DNA from: Bacillota bacterium
GTDB taxonomy: Bacteria > Bacillota > Clostridia > Acetivibrionales > DTU013
Direction of reading: 5' to 3'
NCBI GenBank assembly: GCA_023426125.1
Contig: JAFABI010000010.1
Span: forward strand, 127,056-191,055
DNA: 64,000 nucleotides
In this document: in pieces, positions 34,965-44,727 of the stretch
How the letters are laid out: each line of letters opens with the position of its first letter
Position numbering within the stretch: the first letter of the stretch is position 1
The notes under the pieces: generated by a model
Seen by the model: only the letters and a program-made list of their open reading frames with translations
What the model was told of the DNA's origin: nothing
Database searches by the model: none
Program-made: the position numbers and the translations under genes

Positions 34965-35777
34965 CTATTCAACCTGGCAGTCAGGACAGTAGAAGCATTT
35001 TCGTGACGAAAGCTCAATCTTGATGATCGTTCCCCCACATCGTTTACATTTCTCCCCTTCCCGGTCATAAACAAGCATATGTTTATTGTAGCCTCCCGTA
35101 AGCTGATCGCCCGTAAAAAGAGGGTTATCCATATACCCTCCCAGAGAAATAGCATTTGGCAAGACAGTATGAATTGAATTATAAATTGCCGATATGTTCT
35201 CATCATTAAGAGAAGCCACAGGTACAGACGGCCTGATTTTCGCCTCAAAGCAAATTTCATCCGAGTAACAATTGCCAATACCGGAGATGACTTGTTGATC
35301 CAGAAGGGTCAATTTTAGTTTCCCTTTCTTATTTCGTAACAGCTGTTGCAAGACAGGAAATGTAAAATCGGCATCAAGCGGTTCAGGTCCCAAATCAGCC
35401 AAATCCTGTTGCAAGGCCTGATCATCAAGCAAGTGCAGATAACCTAGCCGCAAACCGATAAAGTACAGTCGAATATCTCCAAAGGATAGAATGACTTGCT
35501 TTGTACGATCAGGATTATCCTTTTCATTCCCAATGTACATCCAGCCTCCCAGCATTAAATGCAATAAGAGTTTTTTTCCTGAACTCAAGCTAAAAATCAA
35601 ATGCTTTGCCCGCCGGTCAATTTTTAGAATCTGTTTTTCCATTAACTCCCGGACAAAATCAGAACTGGTTACATTGATCGACTTTTCCCTATTAATTTCA
35701 ATATTTGAAACAGACCTTCCCACAAGCTTCTGATTAAGCAAGCTTTTATAGGTTTCCATTTCAGGAAGCTCCGGCAT
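34965..35777 (-). CDS. Fpg/Nei family DNA glycosylase
   Basis: 270 residues. It starts PELPEMETYKSLL, where Pro2 (after Met removal) is the Schiff-base nucleophile and Glu3 is conserved. The C-terminus has the helix-two-turn-helix GIGNCYSDEICFEAKI and a zinc finger CKRCGG...CFYCPDC. The second conserved region reads HLMLGGWMYIG rather than the HLGMTGRL-type sequence of MutM, so it may be a divergent paralogue with altered lesion specificity. ATG 35777 is chosen for the MPELPE start and the GGAG before it. Confidence 0.9.
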   Translation of the reverse strand: MPELPEMETYKSLLNQKLVGRSVSNIEINREKSINVTSSDFVRELMEKQILKIDRRAKHLIFSLSSGKKLLLHLMLGGWMYIGNEKDNPDRTKQVILSFGDIRLYFIGLRLGYLHLLDDQALQQDLADLGPEPLDADFTFPVLQQLLRNKKGKLKLTLLDQQVISGIGNCYSDEICFEAKIRPSVPVASLNDENISAIYNSIHTVLPNAISLGGYMDNPLFTGDQLTGGYNKHMLVYDREGEKCKRCGGTIIKIELSSRKCFYCPDCQVE

Positions 35778-35918
35778 GGCTCCATTCTCCTTCATTTAGA
35801 CTGATATTATTAGTATAAAGAGCCGGAGGAAATTTCATGCATCCTTAATATTCCGGTGTCTTCTTACAAAAATACTCCAGTCTGGCAGCCGTCCTTCAAA
35901 ATACCTCCGGACCCGGCT

Positions 35919-37226
35919 TCACAATTTCAGGGTCCTGCACACCTTTACCTTTGATACCTTCTTCTCGTCCACTTCTTCTATCTTAAATACAAGCTCATCG
36001 AACTCAATGGTCGATTTATCGCCCTTTTCCGGGATCCTCCCCAGTTGCCCGATGACAAAGCCGCTAAGGGTTTCAAAGTCATCCACCGGGAGTTTGGCGC
36101 CCAGCGCGTCCTGCACTTCGTCAAGGCTGACGGAGCCTTTGATGATATACGTATTTTCGTCTATTTTCTCCATGTTCTTTTCTTCTTCATCATCTTCATC
36201 AAAGATATTGCCGACAATTTCCTCGATCAAATCCTCCAGGGTGACAAGCCCGGCTGTCCCTCCATATTCATCGATAATAATAGCCATATGGGTCTTATTC
36301 TTTTTCAGTTCCTTAAACAGTTCATCGGTGCTTTTGGAAGCAGGCACAAAATATGGTGGTTTTATCAGATTCCTCAGGTCAAAAACCGTTTTATCATAAT
36401 CGTCGGTCAGATACTGGATAAGGTATTTGGAATGCATCACTCCAATAATGTTATCGATATTATCTTCGTATACCGGTACTCTGGAATACCTCTCCGTATT
36501 GGCAAAAGCAGTCACCTCATCCAGGCCCGCATCCACGGGAAGCGCCGCAATATCCGTTCTGTGTGTCATTATGTCCGAAACGGTTTTATTATTAAATTCA
36601 AAGATGTTATTGATCATCTCTTTCTCCGTTTCATGGATGGCGCCTTTTTCCTCTCCTACATCCACCATCATCCGGATTTCTTCTTCCGTGACCTGATCTT
36701 CCTCCGCATGAGGGTCGACGCCCAACAGCCTTACGAAGAAATTGGTAGAAACCGTAAGGAGCTTTACAAACGGTGCTGCTATGACCGAAAGCACATGCAG
36801 CGGATTTGCCACAAACATGGCAATCGGTTCGGATTTCTTCATGGCGATCCTTTTGGGAACAAGCTCCCCAAGAACCAGCGTGAAATACGATAAGAGAATT
36901 GTAATGACAACGACTGCCGCCGTTTTAAGCACAGCCTCGGGAATCGGCACACCGGCAGCCACCAGGGATTTAACCAGGGGATCTGCAAAGCTTTCCGACG
37001 CAAATGCGCTTGCCAGGAAGCCTGCCAGTGTTATCCCTATCTGGATCGTGGCCAGAAACCGGCTGGGCTCGCCTAAAAGATTTTTGAGAAGCATGGCCTT
37101 TTTATTGCCGTCTTCGGCCATGATGCGGATTTTGTTATCGTTTAGGGATATAAGCGCAATCTCTGAAGCAGCAAAGAACGCATTCAACACAATGAGTACC
37201 AGTAAAACAAAAATTTCCGTAAACAA
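35919..37226 (-). CDS. HlyC/CorC-family membrane protein with CBS pair
   Basis: 435 residues. Order: DUF21/CNNM-like domain with about four membrane helices (1-190; FFAASEIALISLNDNKIR, LGELVPKRIAMKKSEPIA), two CBS domains (about 205-340), and a CorC_HlyC transporter-associated domain (345-430). The family is linked to Mg2+ or Co2+ efflux and resistance; transport direction here is unknown. TTG 37226 follows GAAGGAGG. A short leader ORF and a terminator-like hairpin precede it, hinting at attenuation. Confidence 0.9.
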   Translation of the reverse strand: MFTEIFVLLVLIVLNAFFAASEIALISLNDNKIRIMAEDGNKKAMLLKNLLGEPSRFLATIQIGITLAGFLASAFASESFADPLVKSLVAAGVPIPEAVLKTAAVVVITILLSYFTLVLGELVPKRIAMKKSEPIAMFVANPLHVLSVIAAPFVKLLTVSTNFFVRLLGVDPHAEEDQVTEEEIRMMVDVGEEKGAIHETEKEMINNIFEFNNKTVSDIMTHRTDIAALPVDAGLDEVTAFANTERYSRVPVYEDNIDNIIGVMHSKYLIQYLTDDYDKTVFDLRNLIKPPYFVPASKSTDELFKELKKNKTHMAIIIDEYGGTAGLVTLEDLIEEIVGNIFDEDDEEEKNMEKIDENTYIIKGSVSLDEVQDALGAKLPVDDFETLSGFVIGQLGRIPEKGDKSTIEFDELVFKIEEVDEKKVSKVKVCRTLKL

Positions 37227-37298
37227 AATATACCTCCTTCAATTAATTAAAAAACACGAGCAAATAAAAAAAGACGCATCAGAACCGGAATACGGCCT

Positions 37299-37409
37299 CT
37301 ACGGTCTTCTATAAAAGTCTGTCTTTGCATATCTTTTTGTTTTAAGTACAAGCGCCCATAATGTCAATGCCTTATTACTGTTGCCCGTATCCTCAGGATT
37401 ATCATCCAT
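37299..37409 (-). CDS. 36-aa leader ORF before the CorC-like gene
   Basis: ATG 37409 lies behind GGGGGTGGG and downstream of a minus-strand TTGACA (37475-37470). The 36-residue product ends in KTKRYAKTDFYRRP. After its stop, an imperfect hairpin (AGAAGACCG...CGGTTCT) leads into a run of T (about 37272-37265) before the CorC-like start. This could be a regulatory leader or simply a small gene. The rest of the 37227-37609 gap shows nothing further. Confidence 0.45.
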   Translation of the reverse strand: MDDNPEDTGNSNKALTLWALVLKTKRYAKTDFYRRP

Positions 37410-37609
37410 TAATTTCCCACCCCCTCTAAGCTTTTTCTCGATTCTAATTTACTATATTGCCTCAGCCAATGTCAAGCAAGGCCAGGAATATTACAACCAA
37501 ATAGCCGCCGGATGTGGAACTTAAAAGCTTCTTTCTCCATCAGGCTCATTCATGCTTCGATTTTCTCTGTCAAATGTTAGCAAAAAGGCCGCAATGGCGG
37601 CAAAGCGGC

Positions 37610-39664
37610 TTACTCTGTTCTAAACACATCTATTTCCTCTTTCAGCCGGGTAGCAAGGGACAATAATTCCTCCGCCCGTGCCGCCATCTCCTGCGACGAG
37701 GCCATTTGCTCCTCTGTTGTTGCCGCCACCTGCTGGGAATGGGCCGCCGTTTCCTGAATAATTCCCGATATCTCGGCAACAGCGTTTACAATCTCCTCCG
37801 ACAAAGCCATAATGGTGGTGAAAGCGGTATGAATCCGCATCACTTCTTTCTCCGTGTTGACAACCATGTCTACGATTTTCTCCAGGGATTCCCCTCCAAC
37901 CTTGATTTGCTCCATCTGGAGATTGACGCTTTCCCTGCTGCTTTCCATGGTGCCGACCGTGATCTCGGTTTCTTCCTGGACGGCTTTGATCAGCTCCCGG
38001 ATATTTTTGGCCGCCTCACTGGATTCTTCCGCCAGCTTGCGGATTTCTTCGGCTACGACGGAAAAGCCTTTCCCGGTTTCTCCCGCCCGTGCGGCTTCAA
38101 TGGATGCGTTTAATGCCAGAAGGTTTGTCTGGGAGGCGATACCTGTAATAAGCCGTACGATCTCACCGATTTCCCTGGATCTCCCCTCCAGGTTCTTCAT
38201 GGAGCCGGTGGCGGTCTCAACCGTCCTGCTGACATTTGACATTTTTTCAATGGAAGCAAAAATGGAATCCCTGCCGGTCTCAGCTATTTTTGTGGATACC
38301 CGGGCGTTGTCCAGAGCCTGCCTTACCGTTGCAAAGCCTTTTTCCACTTCCTCCTTGTTCTTATTGATGAGGTCGATCACCATCTCCACAAATTCGTTTT
38401 GCTTCGAGGTACCTGTGGCAACCTCTCCGCTGGCTGCCGCTATTTGTTCGGCTGATTTTCCGGTGGCCTCCGCAATGCCTGCGATCTGCATGGCGCTTTC
38501 CGTTGTCTTAACGGAACTGGCTTTTATATTGCGGACCAGTTCCCGGATTCTTACCACAAATTTCAGAAATGTTCCTGCCAGCTGGCCTACTTCATCTTTT
38601 TGTTTTACCAGCCTGGCCGGGACGTCCTGGCTCAAGTCAAATCTTTCAAGAAATGCGGCATACTTTTTAAGGTTGGTGAGCTGTTTTGTAAGGTTTATCG
38701 AGAACAGGTATACGGTAATTATGCCTGCCAGGAGAAAAAACACCGACAGGAATAAAAACGCCTTTCTCATATCAGCCAGACTTGAAAACATTTCAGACTT
38801 GTATGCCTGAAGGGCTATTGACCAGTTTAAGCTGTCGATATGGGCAAAGCCCAGGTACATGTCCACACCATTGTACTCATATTCGCCAAAACCGTTTTCA
38901 CCGTCCATCATCCGCTGCCGGAGACTGTCATAGTTTTTATACCCGGCGCTGTCCTGGGCACTTTTTTCCGATGTCGACGCTGAAGAAACCGCATCAGCCT
39001 GCCCGCTGTCGGGCAGTATCAGCTGGTTAAGCAGTTTTATATCCGTATGGGCGATGGTTTTGCCGGCGCTGTTGACCAGGAAGGTCGACCCTGTCCTGCC
39101 GATGGTTATTTCCTTTGCAAGGTTGCTCAATTCATAGCCGTCTCTGGTTGCTATAAGGACGCCTGCAGTCTCGTTTCCTATCTTGATGGGGACTGCATAC
39201 ACCATCACAATGGTGCCGTCTACTTCGCTTTTCATAGGGTCCGACATGGCCCTCTCGCCCTTGATGGCTTTCTGGAAATAATCCTGTCCACTGATATCCT
39301 CATTCTTTCCATCCTGGTATGTAGCCTTCCCTTCAGGGTCGACAACCGCCATCCTTATATGGCCAAGCCTGCTTGTTTCCTTTGCTATCAGGGCTTTTAT
39401 CTCTGCCATGTCACTGCCGGAACCTTTTATCGAGAGCATTGCATCTGAGGCAGCTATGATTTCAAGAGAGTTGAACTGGCTCAATACCCGGGCTTCAAAC
39501 GTTCTTGCGCCTTCGTCTGCCAGCTTTGTAAGCATGTCCTGGGTATTTTTCGCCAGGGAAACGGACGCATCATAATAGGATATGCCTCCCAGCCCCGCGC
39601 ATACAAGGATCAGCATACTGCTCATAAGAACTACGATCTTGGTTCTCAGACTTTTTGCAAACAT
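37610..39664 (-). CDS. Methyl-accepting chemotaxis protein with Cache sensor
   Basis: About 684 residues. Order: membrane helix 1 (~10-30), extracellular dCache-type ligand domain (~35-300; GQDYFQKAIKG, GVLIATRDGYELSNL), membrane helix 2 (~305-325), HAMP (~325-380), cytoplasmic signalling coiled coil. The tip has ITGIASQTNLLALNASIEAARAGETGKGFSVVAEEIRKLA. There is no C-terminal CheR-tethering pentapeptide. ATG 39664 lies eight bases from GGGGAG; GTG 39670 is too near. The ligand is unknown; amino or organic acids are typical for dCache. Confidence 0.92.
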   Translation of the reverse strand: MFAKSLRTKIVVLMSSMLILVCAGLGGISYYDASVSLAKNTQDMLTKLADEGARTFEARVLSQFNSLEIIAASDAMLSIKGSGSDMAEIKALIAKETSRLGHIRMAVVDPEGKATYQDGKNEDISGQDYFQKAIKGERAMSDPMKSEVDGTIVMVYAVPIKIGNETAGVLIATRDGYELSNLAKEITIGRTGSTFLVNSAGKTIAHTDIKLLNQLILPDSGQADAVSSASTSEKSAQDSAGYKNYDSLRQRMMDGENGFGEYEYNGVDMYLGFAHIDSLNWSIALQAYKSEMFSSLADMRKAFLFLSVFFLLAGIITVYLFSINLTKQLTNLKKYAAFLERFDLSQDVPARLVKQKDEVGQLAGTFLKFVVRIRELVRNIKASSVKTTESAMQIAGIAEATGKSAEQIAAASGEVATGTSKQNEFVEMVIDLINKNKEEVEKGFATVRQALDNARVSTKIAETGRDSIFASIEKMSNVSRTVETATGSMKNLEGRSREIGEIVRLITGIASQTNLLALNASIEAARAGETGKGFSVVAEEIRKLAEESSEAAKNIRELIKAVQEETEITVGTMESSRESVNLQMEQIKVGGESLEKIVDMVVNTEKEVMRIHTAFTTIMALSEEIVNAVAEISGIIQETAAHSQQVAATTEEQMASSQEMAARAEELLSLATRLKEEIDVFRTE

Positions 39665-39771
39665 TAACACAACTCCCCTTCAAAACTATAATATCAATAC
39701 GGCTCAAAGTTTCCTGTCCGGACAACGGTCCATCCCTTACGCAATGCCATATGGCGGCAAACCTGGGTACT

Positions 39772-39975
39772 GTAGGGGCGCGCATTGCGCGTCCGCAAAA
39801 TGCAATCTACGTCAAACAGCTACCGGACGGCCAATGGCCGCCCTCATGTCAATGTACCTGTCCCCTTGACACAATCCTATACGCCAGGAGACGGTCCTTG
39901 TCTGTCGCACCGTTCGCCCATTCCATGGTTTGCGCTCACTATCATACGAAGACGGCCAATGGCCGCCCCTGCATT
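39772..39975. repeat. GGGGCG/GGCCAATGGCCGCC repeat, copy 3 with extra half
   Basis: A copy of the 29941 repeat (39772-39843) is followed by a degenerate stretch and a second GACGGCCAATGGCCGCCCC end (39951-39969). The 39665-40240 gap otherwise contains nothing I can support as a gene. Confidence 0.7.
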
Positions 39976-40240
39976 GATTTTCCTTTTTATTGGTCGTTTT
40001 TGCCAATACTATTGTATTGTTATTTATACCCTCTCGTCAAGTCATCAAGCAGCCTTTTTTGACATTGGCATCATTTTGTATTATCATTATTGTTTATAAT
40101 GAAATCGTAGTAGGAAGCAACAGGACATATAAAAGTTTGTACAAGTATGAGCTCGTATCCGGTCAATCGGAATGGCATGGAAGCTGTCCGGCAATTAAGG
40201 AACAAAAGCTGACAGGGTACGGACGGATGGAGATGCGGCT

Positions 40241-41164
40241 GTGGATACGTTTGTCTACATATTGATTGAAATACTACTTCCGATTTTTCTTCTGGTAACC
40301 ATCGGATTTGTCTTACAAAAGAAATTGAAAATGGATGTCAGGACCTTTACAAAGATCAACATGTTTATTTTTATTCCCGCAGTCTTGTTTACAAAGGTCT
40401 ATAACACCGAAGTAACACTGCAGTTTTTCGGGACAGTATTTGCCTATATTCTGGGAATTGAAGCCGCCATGTTTTTGTTAGGCGAATTCATCGCACGTGT
40501 TTTTAAATACCCGCGAAGCATCAAAAAAGCTTTTTCCAATTCGCTGTTGTTTTTCAACAGCGGCAATTATGGGCTGCCCCTTGTGGAATTGGTTTTTAAA
40601 GGCAACCCTCTTGCCACTACGGTCCAGATCTTTATCATGCTGATACAAAATATCACAGGCAATACCTTCGGCGTTTTCCAGGCCAGCACCGGCAATTCCG
40701 GCTATAAAAAGGCATTGAAGTCTATCCTTCTTATGCCCTCTCCTTATGTCCTGGCCGTGGTTCTCGTTATAAAGCTGTTGCATGTGAAGGTTCCCGATTT
40801 TATTATGGTACCGCTGAATTACATTTCCGGCGGTTTCATTGCGATTGCCCTGATCACGCTTGGCGTCCAGCTGGCTGGAATAAAATTCGACTTTAGATTC
40901 CGGGATATCCTGCTTTCGTGCTTCATAAGATTAATGCTTTCCCCTGCCTTGGGATTCCTGCTTGTGCTGCTGTTGGGCGTCAAAGGCGTCATGGCCCAGT
41001 CGCTGATCCTGGGGGCGGCTACACCTACCGCGGTGAATACGGCAATTATTGCAAAGGAATTTGACAATGAGCCTGAATATTCTTCACAAATTGTTTTTGT
41101 GTCCACGATTTTCAGCACATTTACCATATCGGCCATTATTTTTATTATCGGCAGGTTTGTTTGA
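40241..41164 (+). CDS. AEC family (auxin efflux carrier-like) transporter
   Basis: 307 residues with about ten membrane helices in two five-helix halves. The first half has FSNSLLFFNSGNYGLPLVELVF, with the conserved N-x-G-x-x-G-L-P pattern of the family; the second ends with GAATPTAVNTAIIAKEFD. Bacterial AEC proteins export or import organic acids such as malate. GTG 40241 is preceded by GGAG. No linked metabolic gene is present, so the substrate is open. Confidence 0.9.
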   Translation: MDTFVYILIEILLPIFLLVTIGFVLQKKLKMDVRTFTKINMFIFIPAVLFTKVYNTEVTLQFFGTVFAYILGIEAAMFLLGEFIARVFKYPRSIKKAFSNSLLFFNSGNYGLPLVELVFKGNPLATTVQIFIMLIQNITGNTFGVFQASTGNSGYKKALKSILLMPSPYVLAVVLVIKLLHVKVPDFIMVPLNYISGGFIAIALITLGVQLAGIKFDFRFRDILLSCFIRLMLSPALGFLLVLLLGVKGVMAQSLILGAATPTAVNTAIIAKEFDNEPEYSSQIVFVSTIFSTFTISAIIFIIGRFV

Positions 41165-41206
41165 TTAGCTTGCAACCCCTTTGAAATACTTTTGTTCTTA
41201 TTTCCG

Positions 41207-43417
41207 TTAGTTATTAATAAAACTGATATTGTCTATATAGTAATCATCGCCCGTACCCCCTGTGGAACCGCTGCCGAAGTTTATTTTGTCCATTAGGCCT
41301 GCTGTGCCATATTTGCCTGCGGTCCCTGCCAGTACACCGTTAAGATACACCTTTGCATTTGTGGCATTTCCGGCTTCAACACGTATTGTATTCCATGCGT
41401 TAAACTGCGCAGTTCCTGCTCCGCTGAGGGGACTCCATTGGGCCCCGTTATACCATTTCAGGTTTCCCGAGGAGTCTATCAGGAAATGAAATACGGTGGT
41501 GCCGATGCTGCTGTCAGCAATATTGAACAAGGCTCCATTGGGCAAAGCTACAGGATACATCTTAAACTCCAATACCTTTGATGTCGATGAATTAGTTACT
41601 TTCCCTATCAAACTTAACACTGAGGATGATGTATCATTTATTCTTAAGGATTTTAAACTTTGAAATCCTCTTGTATTGCTCACCCTGCAGCCGGCTCCGG
41701 TTTCTGTCCAGCCTTCCGGGACCTGTCCTGCCGTACTGTTTTCAAAAGTTTGGGGATTGTCTGTAAAACTCACATTATCCACATAGTAATCATCACCTGT
41801 GCCTGTGGTGGAAGCGCTGCAGAAGTTCACCTTATCCATTTCCGTTGAAGTACTATATTTACCTGCGGTCCCTGCCAGAACTCCGTTAAGATATACACTT
41901 GCATTTGCCGTATTATCCGCTTCTACACGTATTGTATTCCATGCATTGAATGACACGGTTCCTGCTCCCCCCATCACATTCCATTGGGTCCCGTTATACC
42001 ATTTCAGGTTTCCGCCTGTATCTATAAAGAAATGGAAAACTGTCGCTCCATTACTGCTGCTGGCAATATTGAACAAAGCCCCGTTAGGCAAAGCTGCCGG
42101 ATATATCTCAAACTCCAGTACTTTTGAAGAAGAGGGACCTGTCACCTTCCCGACCAGACTTAACACCGATGAGGATGTGTCGTTTATTCTTAAGGATTTG
42201 CTGCTCTGATAGCCCCTTGTATTGCTTACACTGCAGCTGGCCCCTGCTTCAGCCCAGCCTGCCGGTAGTTGACCCGCCGTATCATTTTCAAAGGTATCCA
42301 TGGAAGAATAGACTGTTCTCTGTACGTCAATATACTTGCCCCATATCTTATATTCCGGGGGATACTGCCAGTTTGCTCCTTTGTCACCAATAAGCAGCAG
42401 CCTGCCGGGTGCCACTTCCCTTATACCCGTATAACAGCTTGATGTACCTGTATATGTTGTTGTCAGGTAACTCCAGCTTTCGCCCTTTCCATCCACGGAG
42501 AATAACAATTTGCAGGTTGGCCTGCCATAACTTAATACAAGGGTACCGTTGGACAACAGGCATAAATCCGGATCAACGCTGTAGGTATCTGCCGGGTTAA
42601 CACCGGGAAGAGTGGTGGGAGTGCTCCAGGTCAACCCATTGTCTGTGGAGCGGCATTGATACAAGGGATAGTTTATGCCTACTCTCATTACACAGAGAAG
42701 TGAATTGTCTGAACACCGAATCACCACAGGTTCACAGGGTCCGTCACTTCCAATGTTTCCGGATGCAATTGTAGACTCAACCTGCCAGTTGGCCCCGTTA
42801 TCCGTTGATTTCATCCAGAGTATCCGGTTTTTTGTGTCTGAAGTATACCCTCCATACATTGTTGCCCTGAGTGAGCCATCCGGCATTACAAGCAAACTGC
42901 GGTGAAACACGAATCCGCCCCATGAGCCTCCGATAGGCTTCTGATCCTGAGGAAAGACTATATTACCGGTGTATTGTGTCCATGTTGACCCACCGTCCGA
43001 TGATCTCGACATAACACAGCTGGCATGTCTTGCATCAACATAATAAGCTATAAAACCATTTCCCAATAAATCCCCATCGGAAAGCTTAACCAGAGTTTGC
43101 GGGAAATCTGTGATTTGCCTGTACACAGGCCATGTTGCGCCGTCATCCGTGGATACCCTTATGCCGTCTACAGGATGAGTTGCATAACCATCGGAATGTT
43201 GACTGAATCCGACGATTGTATTCCCGTTTACTTCTCCATAAATATAAGGAAATGCCCGCATGTTGCTGCTTCCCCCATTTTCAATAATAAACTCGGACCC
43301 AACCGTTATGGCTAAACTATCTGCCGCAGCAAAAGCTATGCTGTTTAAACCAAACACCGCTATTGATGAGGCCACCATACATAAACACAATAATTTGGCT
43401 AATGCTTTCTTTAACAT
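41207..43417 (-). CDS. Secreted BNR/Asp-box (sialidase-like) enzyme with tandem C-terminal domains
   Basis: 736 residues. The signal peptide (KALAKLLCLCMVASSIAVFG...AFA) precedes a six-bladed sialidase-type propeller with four Asp-box motifs (STDDGATW, SSDGGSTW, STDNGANW, STDNGLTW). Two tandem ~165-residue repeats (TFENDTAGQLPAGW... and TFENSTAGQVPEGW...) of jelly-roll/LamG-like appearance follow, likely carbohydrate-binding. It may be an exo-sialidase or another propeller glycosidase; an FRIP motif is not obvious. It heads a glycan locus (oxidoreductase, ABC importer, YesM/YesN) on the same strand. Confidence 0.85.
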   Translation of the reverse strand: MLKKALAKLLCLCMVASSIAVFGLNSIAFAAADSLAITVGSEFIIENGGSSNMRAFPYIYGEVNGNTIVGFSQHSDGYATHPVDGIRVSTDDGATWPVYRQITDFPQTLVKLSDGDLLGNGFIAYYVDARHASCVMSRSSDGGSTWTQYTGNIVFPQDQKPIGGSWGGFVFHRSLLVMPDGSLRATMYGGYTSDTKNRILWMKSTDNGANWQVESTIASGNIGSDGPCEPVVIRCSDNSLLCVMRVGINYPLYQCRSTDNGLTWSTPTTLPGVNPADTYSVDPDLCLLSNGTLVLSYGRPTCKLLFSVDGKGESWSYLTTTYTGTSSCYTGIREVAPGRLLLIGDKGANWQYPPEYKIWGKYIDVQRTVYSSMDTFENDTAGQLPAGWAEAGASCSVSNTRGYQSSKSLRINDTSSSVLSLVGKVTGPSSSKVLEFEIYPAALPNGALFNIASSSNGATVFHFFIDTGGNLKWYNGTQWNVMGGAGTVSFNAWNTIRVEADNTANASVYLNGVLAGTAGKYSTSTEMDKVNFCSASTTGTGDDYYVDNVSFTDNPQTFENSTAGQVPEGWTETGAGCRVSNTRGFQSLKSLRINDTSSSVLSLIGKVTNSSTSKVLEFKMYPVALPNGALFNIADSSIGTTVFHFLIDSSGNLKWYNGAQWSPLSGAGTAQFNAWNTIRVEAGNATNAKVYLNGVLAGTAGKYGTAGLMDKINFGSGSTGGTGDDYYIDNISFINN

Positions 43418-43512
43418 ATACTTTACCTCCCTCAAATAATTTTGATATGGCTTTCTTACACAAAAACTTATCCTTAACGTTTAACACCGCTCCATTACTT
43501 AAGAAAATGCCG

Positions 43513-44655
43513 TTAAACCCTGATTATCTGATCCTTATATGGAATTTTTCTTGTGAAATCAGGCATGTCTATTGTTTTTCCACCGTTCATTACAGACAGT
43601 TCCGACAGCAAACCTACCGCAGTCCATTCACATGCCTCATAGACATCGATAGCAGGTTTGACGCCTTTTTTTATGGCATCCACAAAATCCTGTACTACAA
43701 AGAAATCCCCTCCCCAGTGTCCGGCCTTTTTCTGCTCTTCCGAGGCATTCTTATACCTGTCCGGCAGGTATTCATAGAAGTCCTTTAACGGTTTCCATGC
43801 TGTATGTTCCTTATCCGCCTCCATCCCTGCAAGCCATATTTTATGTTCGTCCCCCAGGCCCCTCGGTGCTTCATAGCAGCCCCTGGTTCCCTGAAGGGAG
43901 TAATAGTTCATATTGTGCGGTCTATCCGAGATACAGTCAACACGGATCTTTATCAGCTTTCCGCTGTCCATCCGGCAAATGGTCAGACTGGTATCCTCCT
44001 GTCTCAAATCCGGAGCCGTATGCCAACCTGTTCCAAAGCAGCTGACCGATTTGATATGATCTCCTTTAAACCATTTCATTACAGGGCCTAAGCTGTGGGT
44101 CGGATAGAAAGCGCCCCTTTTTCCCAGCTGCCAGAATTTTCTCCATGAAGTGCCTCCGCCGGTCTGCATTCCGTAATTATATACTGTCATGTTTTTAATC
44201 TCATGGAGGTATTCACCTTCTCCAAAGTACACTTCACCAAACATACCCCTATCGACCATATTTTCAATGATTTGATTTTCAGGGATATAACAATAATTTT
44301 CCGCCATCATGTAAATCTTTTTATTCTTTTCCACACACTCTATGAGCCACCATAACTCATCCAGGGTCACACCCGCCGTGACCTCGCTCATCACATGCTT
44401 TCCCGCCTCAAGGGCCAAAATGGCCTGGGGAACATGGCATTGCATCGGAGTCGAAATGACCACTGCGTCTATATCCGCTGCAAGCATATCCTCGTATACT
44501 CTATAGGTTTTAGAAATATTAAATTTCTGTGATTGTTCCTTTAGTAAGCTTTCATTAAGATCACACAAAGCCGTGACCTTAACATCCGGAATATCATTAA
44601 AGCCAGCAACGCAGCTTAATCCCCTTACACCAACAATACCTACTTTGAGTGTCAT
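43513..44655 (-). CDS. Gfo/Idh/MocA family oxidoreductase
   Basis: 380 residues. The Rossmann start is KVGIVGVRGLSCVAG, an altered glycine motif. Family features continue with DAVVISTPMQCHVPQAILALEAGKHVMSEV, where the usual EKP is EV, so the canonical lysine is missing, then a metal/substrate region in the C-terminal domain (TSWRKFWQLGKRGAFYPTHSLGPVMKWF). This resembles the glycosidase-like NAD-dependent Gfo/Idh members (GH109-type). It lies between the importer permease and the sialidase-like enzyme and probably processes the imported sugar. Confidence 0.87.
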   Translation of the reverse strand: MTLKVGIVGVRGLSCVAGFNDIPDVKVTALCDLNESLLKEQSQKFNISKTYRVYEDMLAADIDAVVISTPMQCHVPQAILALEAGKHVMSEVTAGVTLDELWWLIECVEKNKKIYMMAENYCYIPENQIIENMVDRGMFGEVYFGEGEYLHEIKNMTVYNYGMQTGGGTSWRKFWQLGKRGAFYPTHSLGPVMKWFKGDHIKSVSCFGTGWHTAPDLRQEDTSLTICRMDSGKLIKIRVDCISDRPHNMNYYSLQGTRGCYEAPRGLGDEHKIWLAGMEADKEHTAWKPLKDFYEYLPDRYKNASEEQKKAGHWGGDFFVVQDFVDAIKKGVKPAIDVYEACEWTAVGLLSELSVMNGGKTIDMPDFTRKIPYKDQIIRV

Positions 44656-44727
44656 GCTTTAACCGCCCTTTCATTTGGATTGGAAAGACCTTCATAATAG
44701 TTTTCTATTCCTTGAATCCATTCCTCT

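Noticed and set aside
36045..36893. 282-aa plus-strand frame
   Set aside because: Complete shadow of the CorC/HlyC gene on the other strand, which has clear DUF21, CBS and CorC domains.
39655..40265. Several plus-strand frames before the AEC gene
   Set aside because: They run through the palindromic repeat region and overlap each other; codon use and composition are not gene-like.
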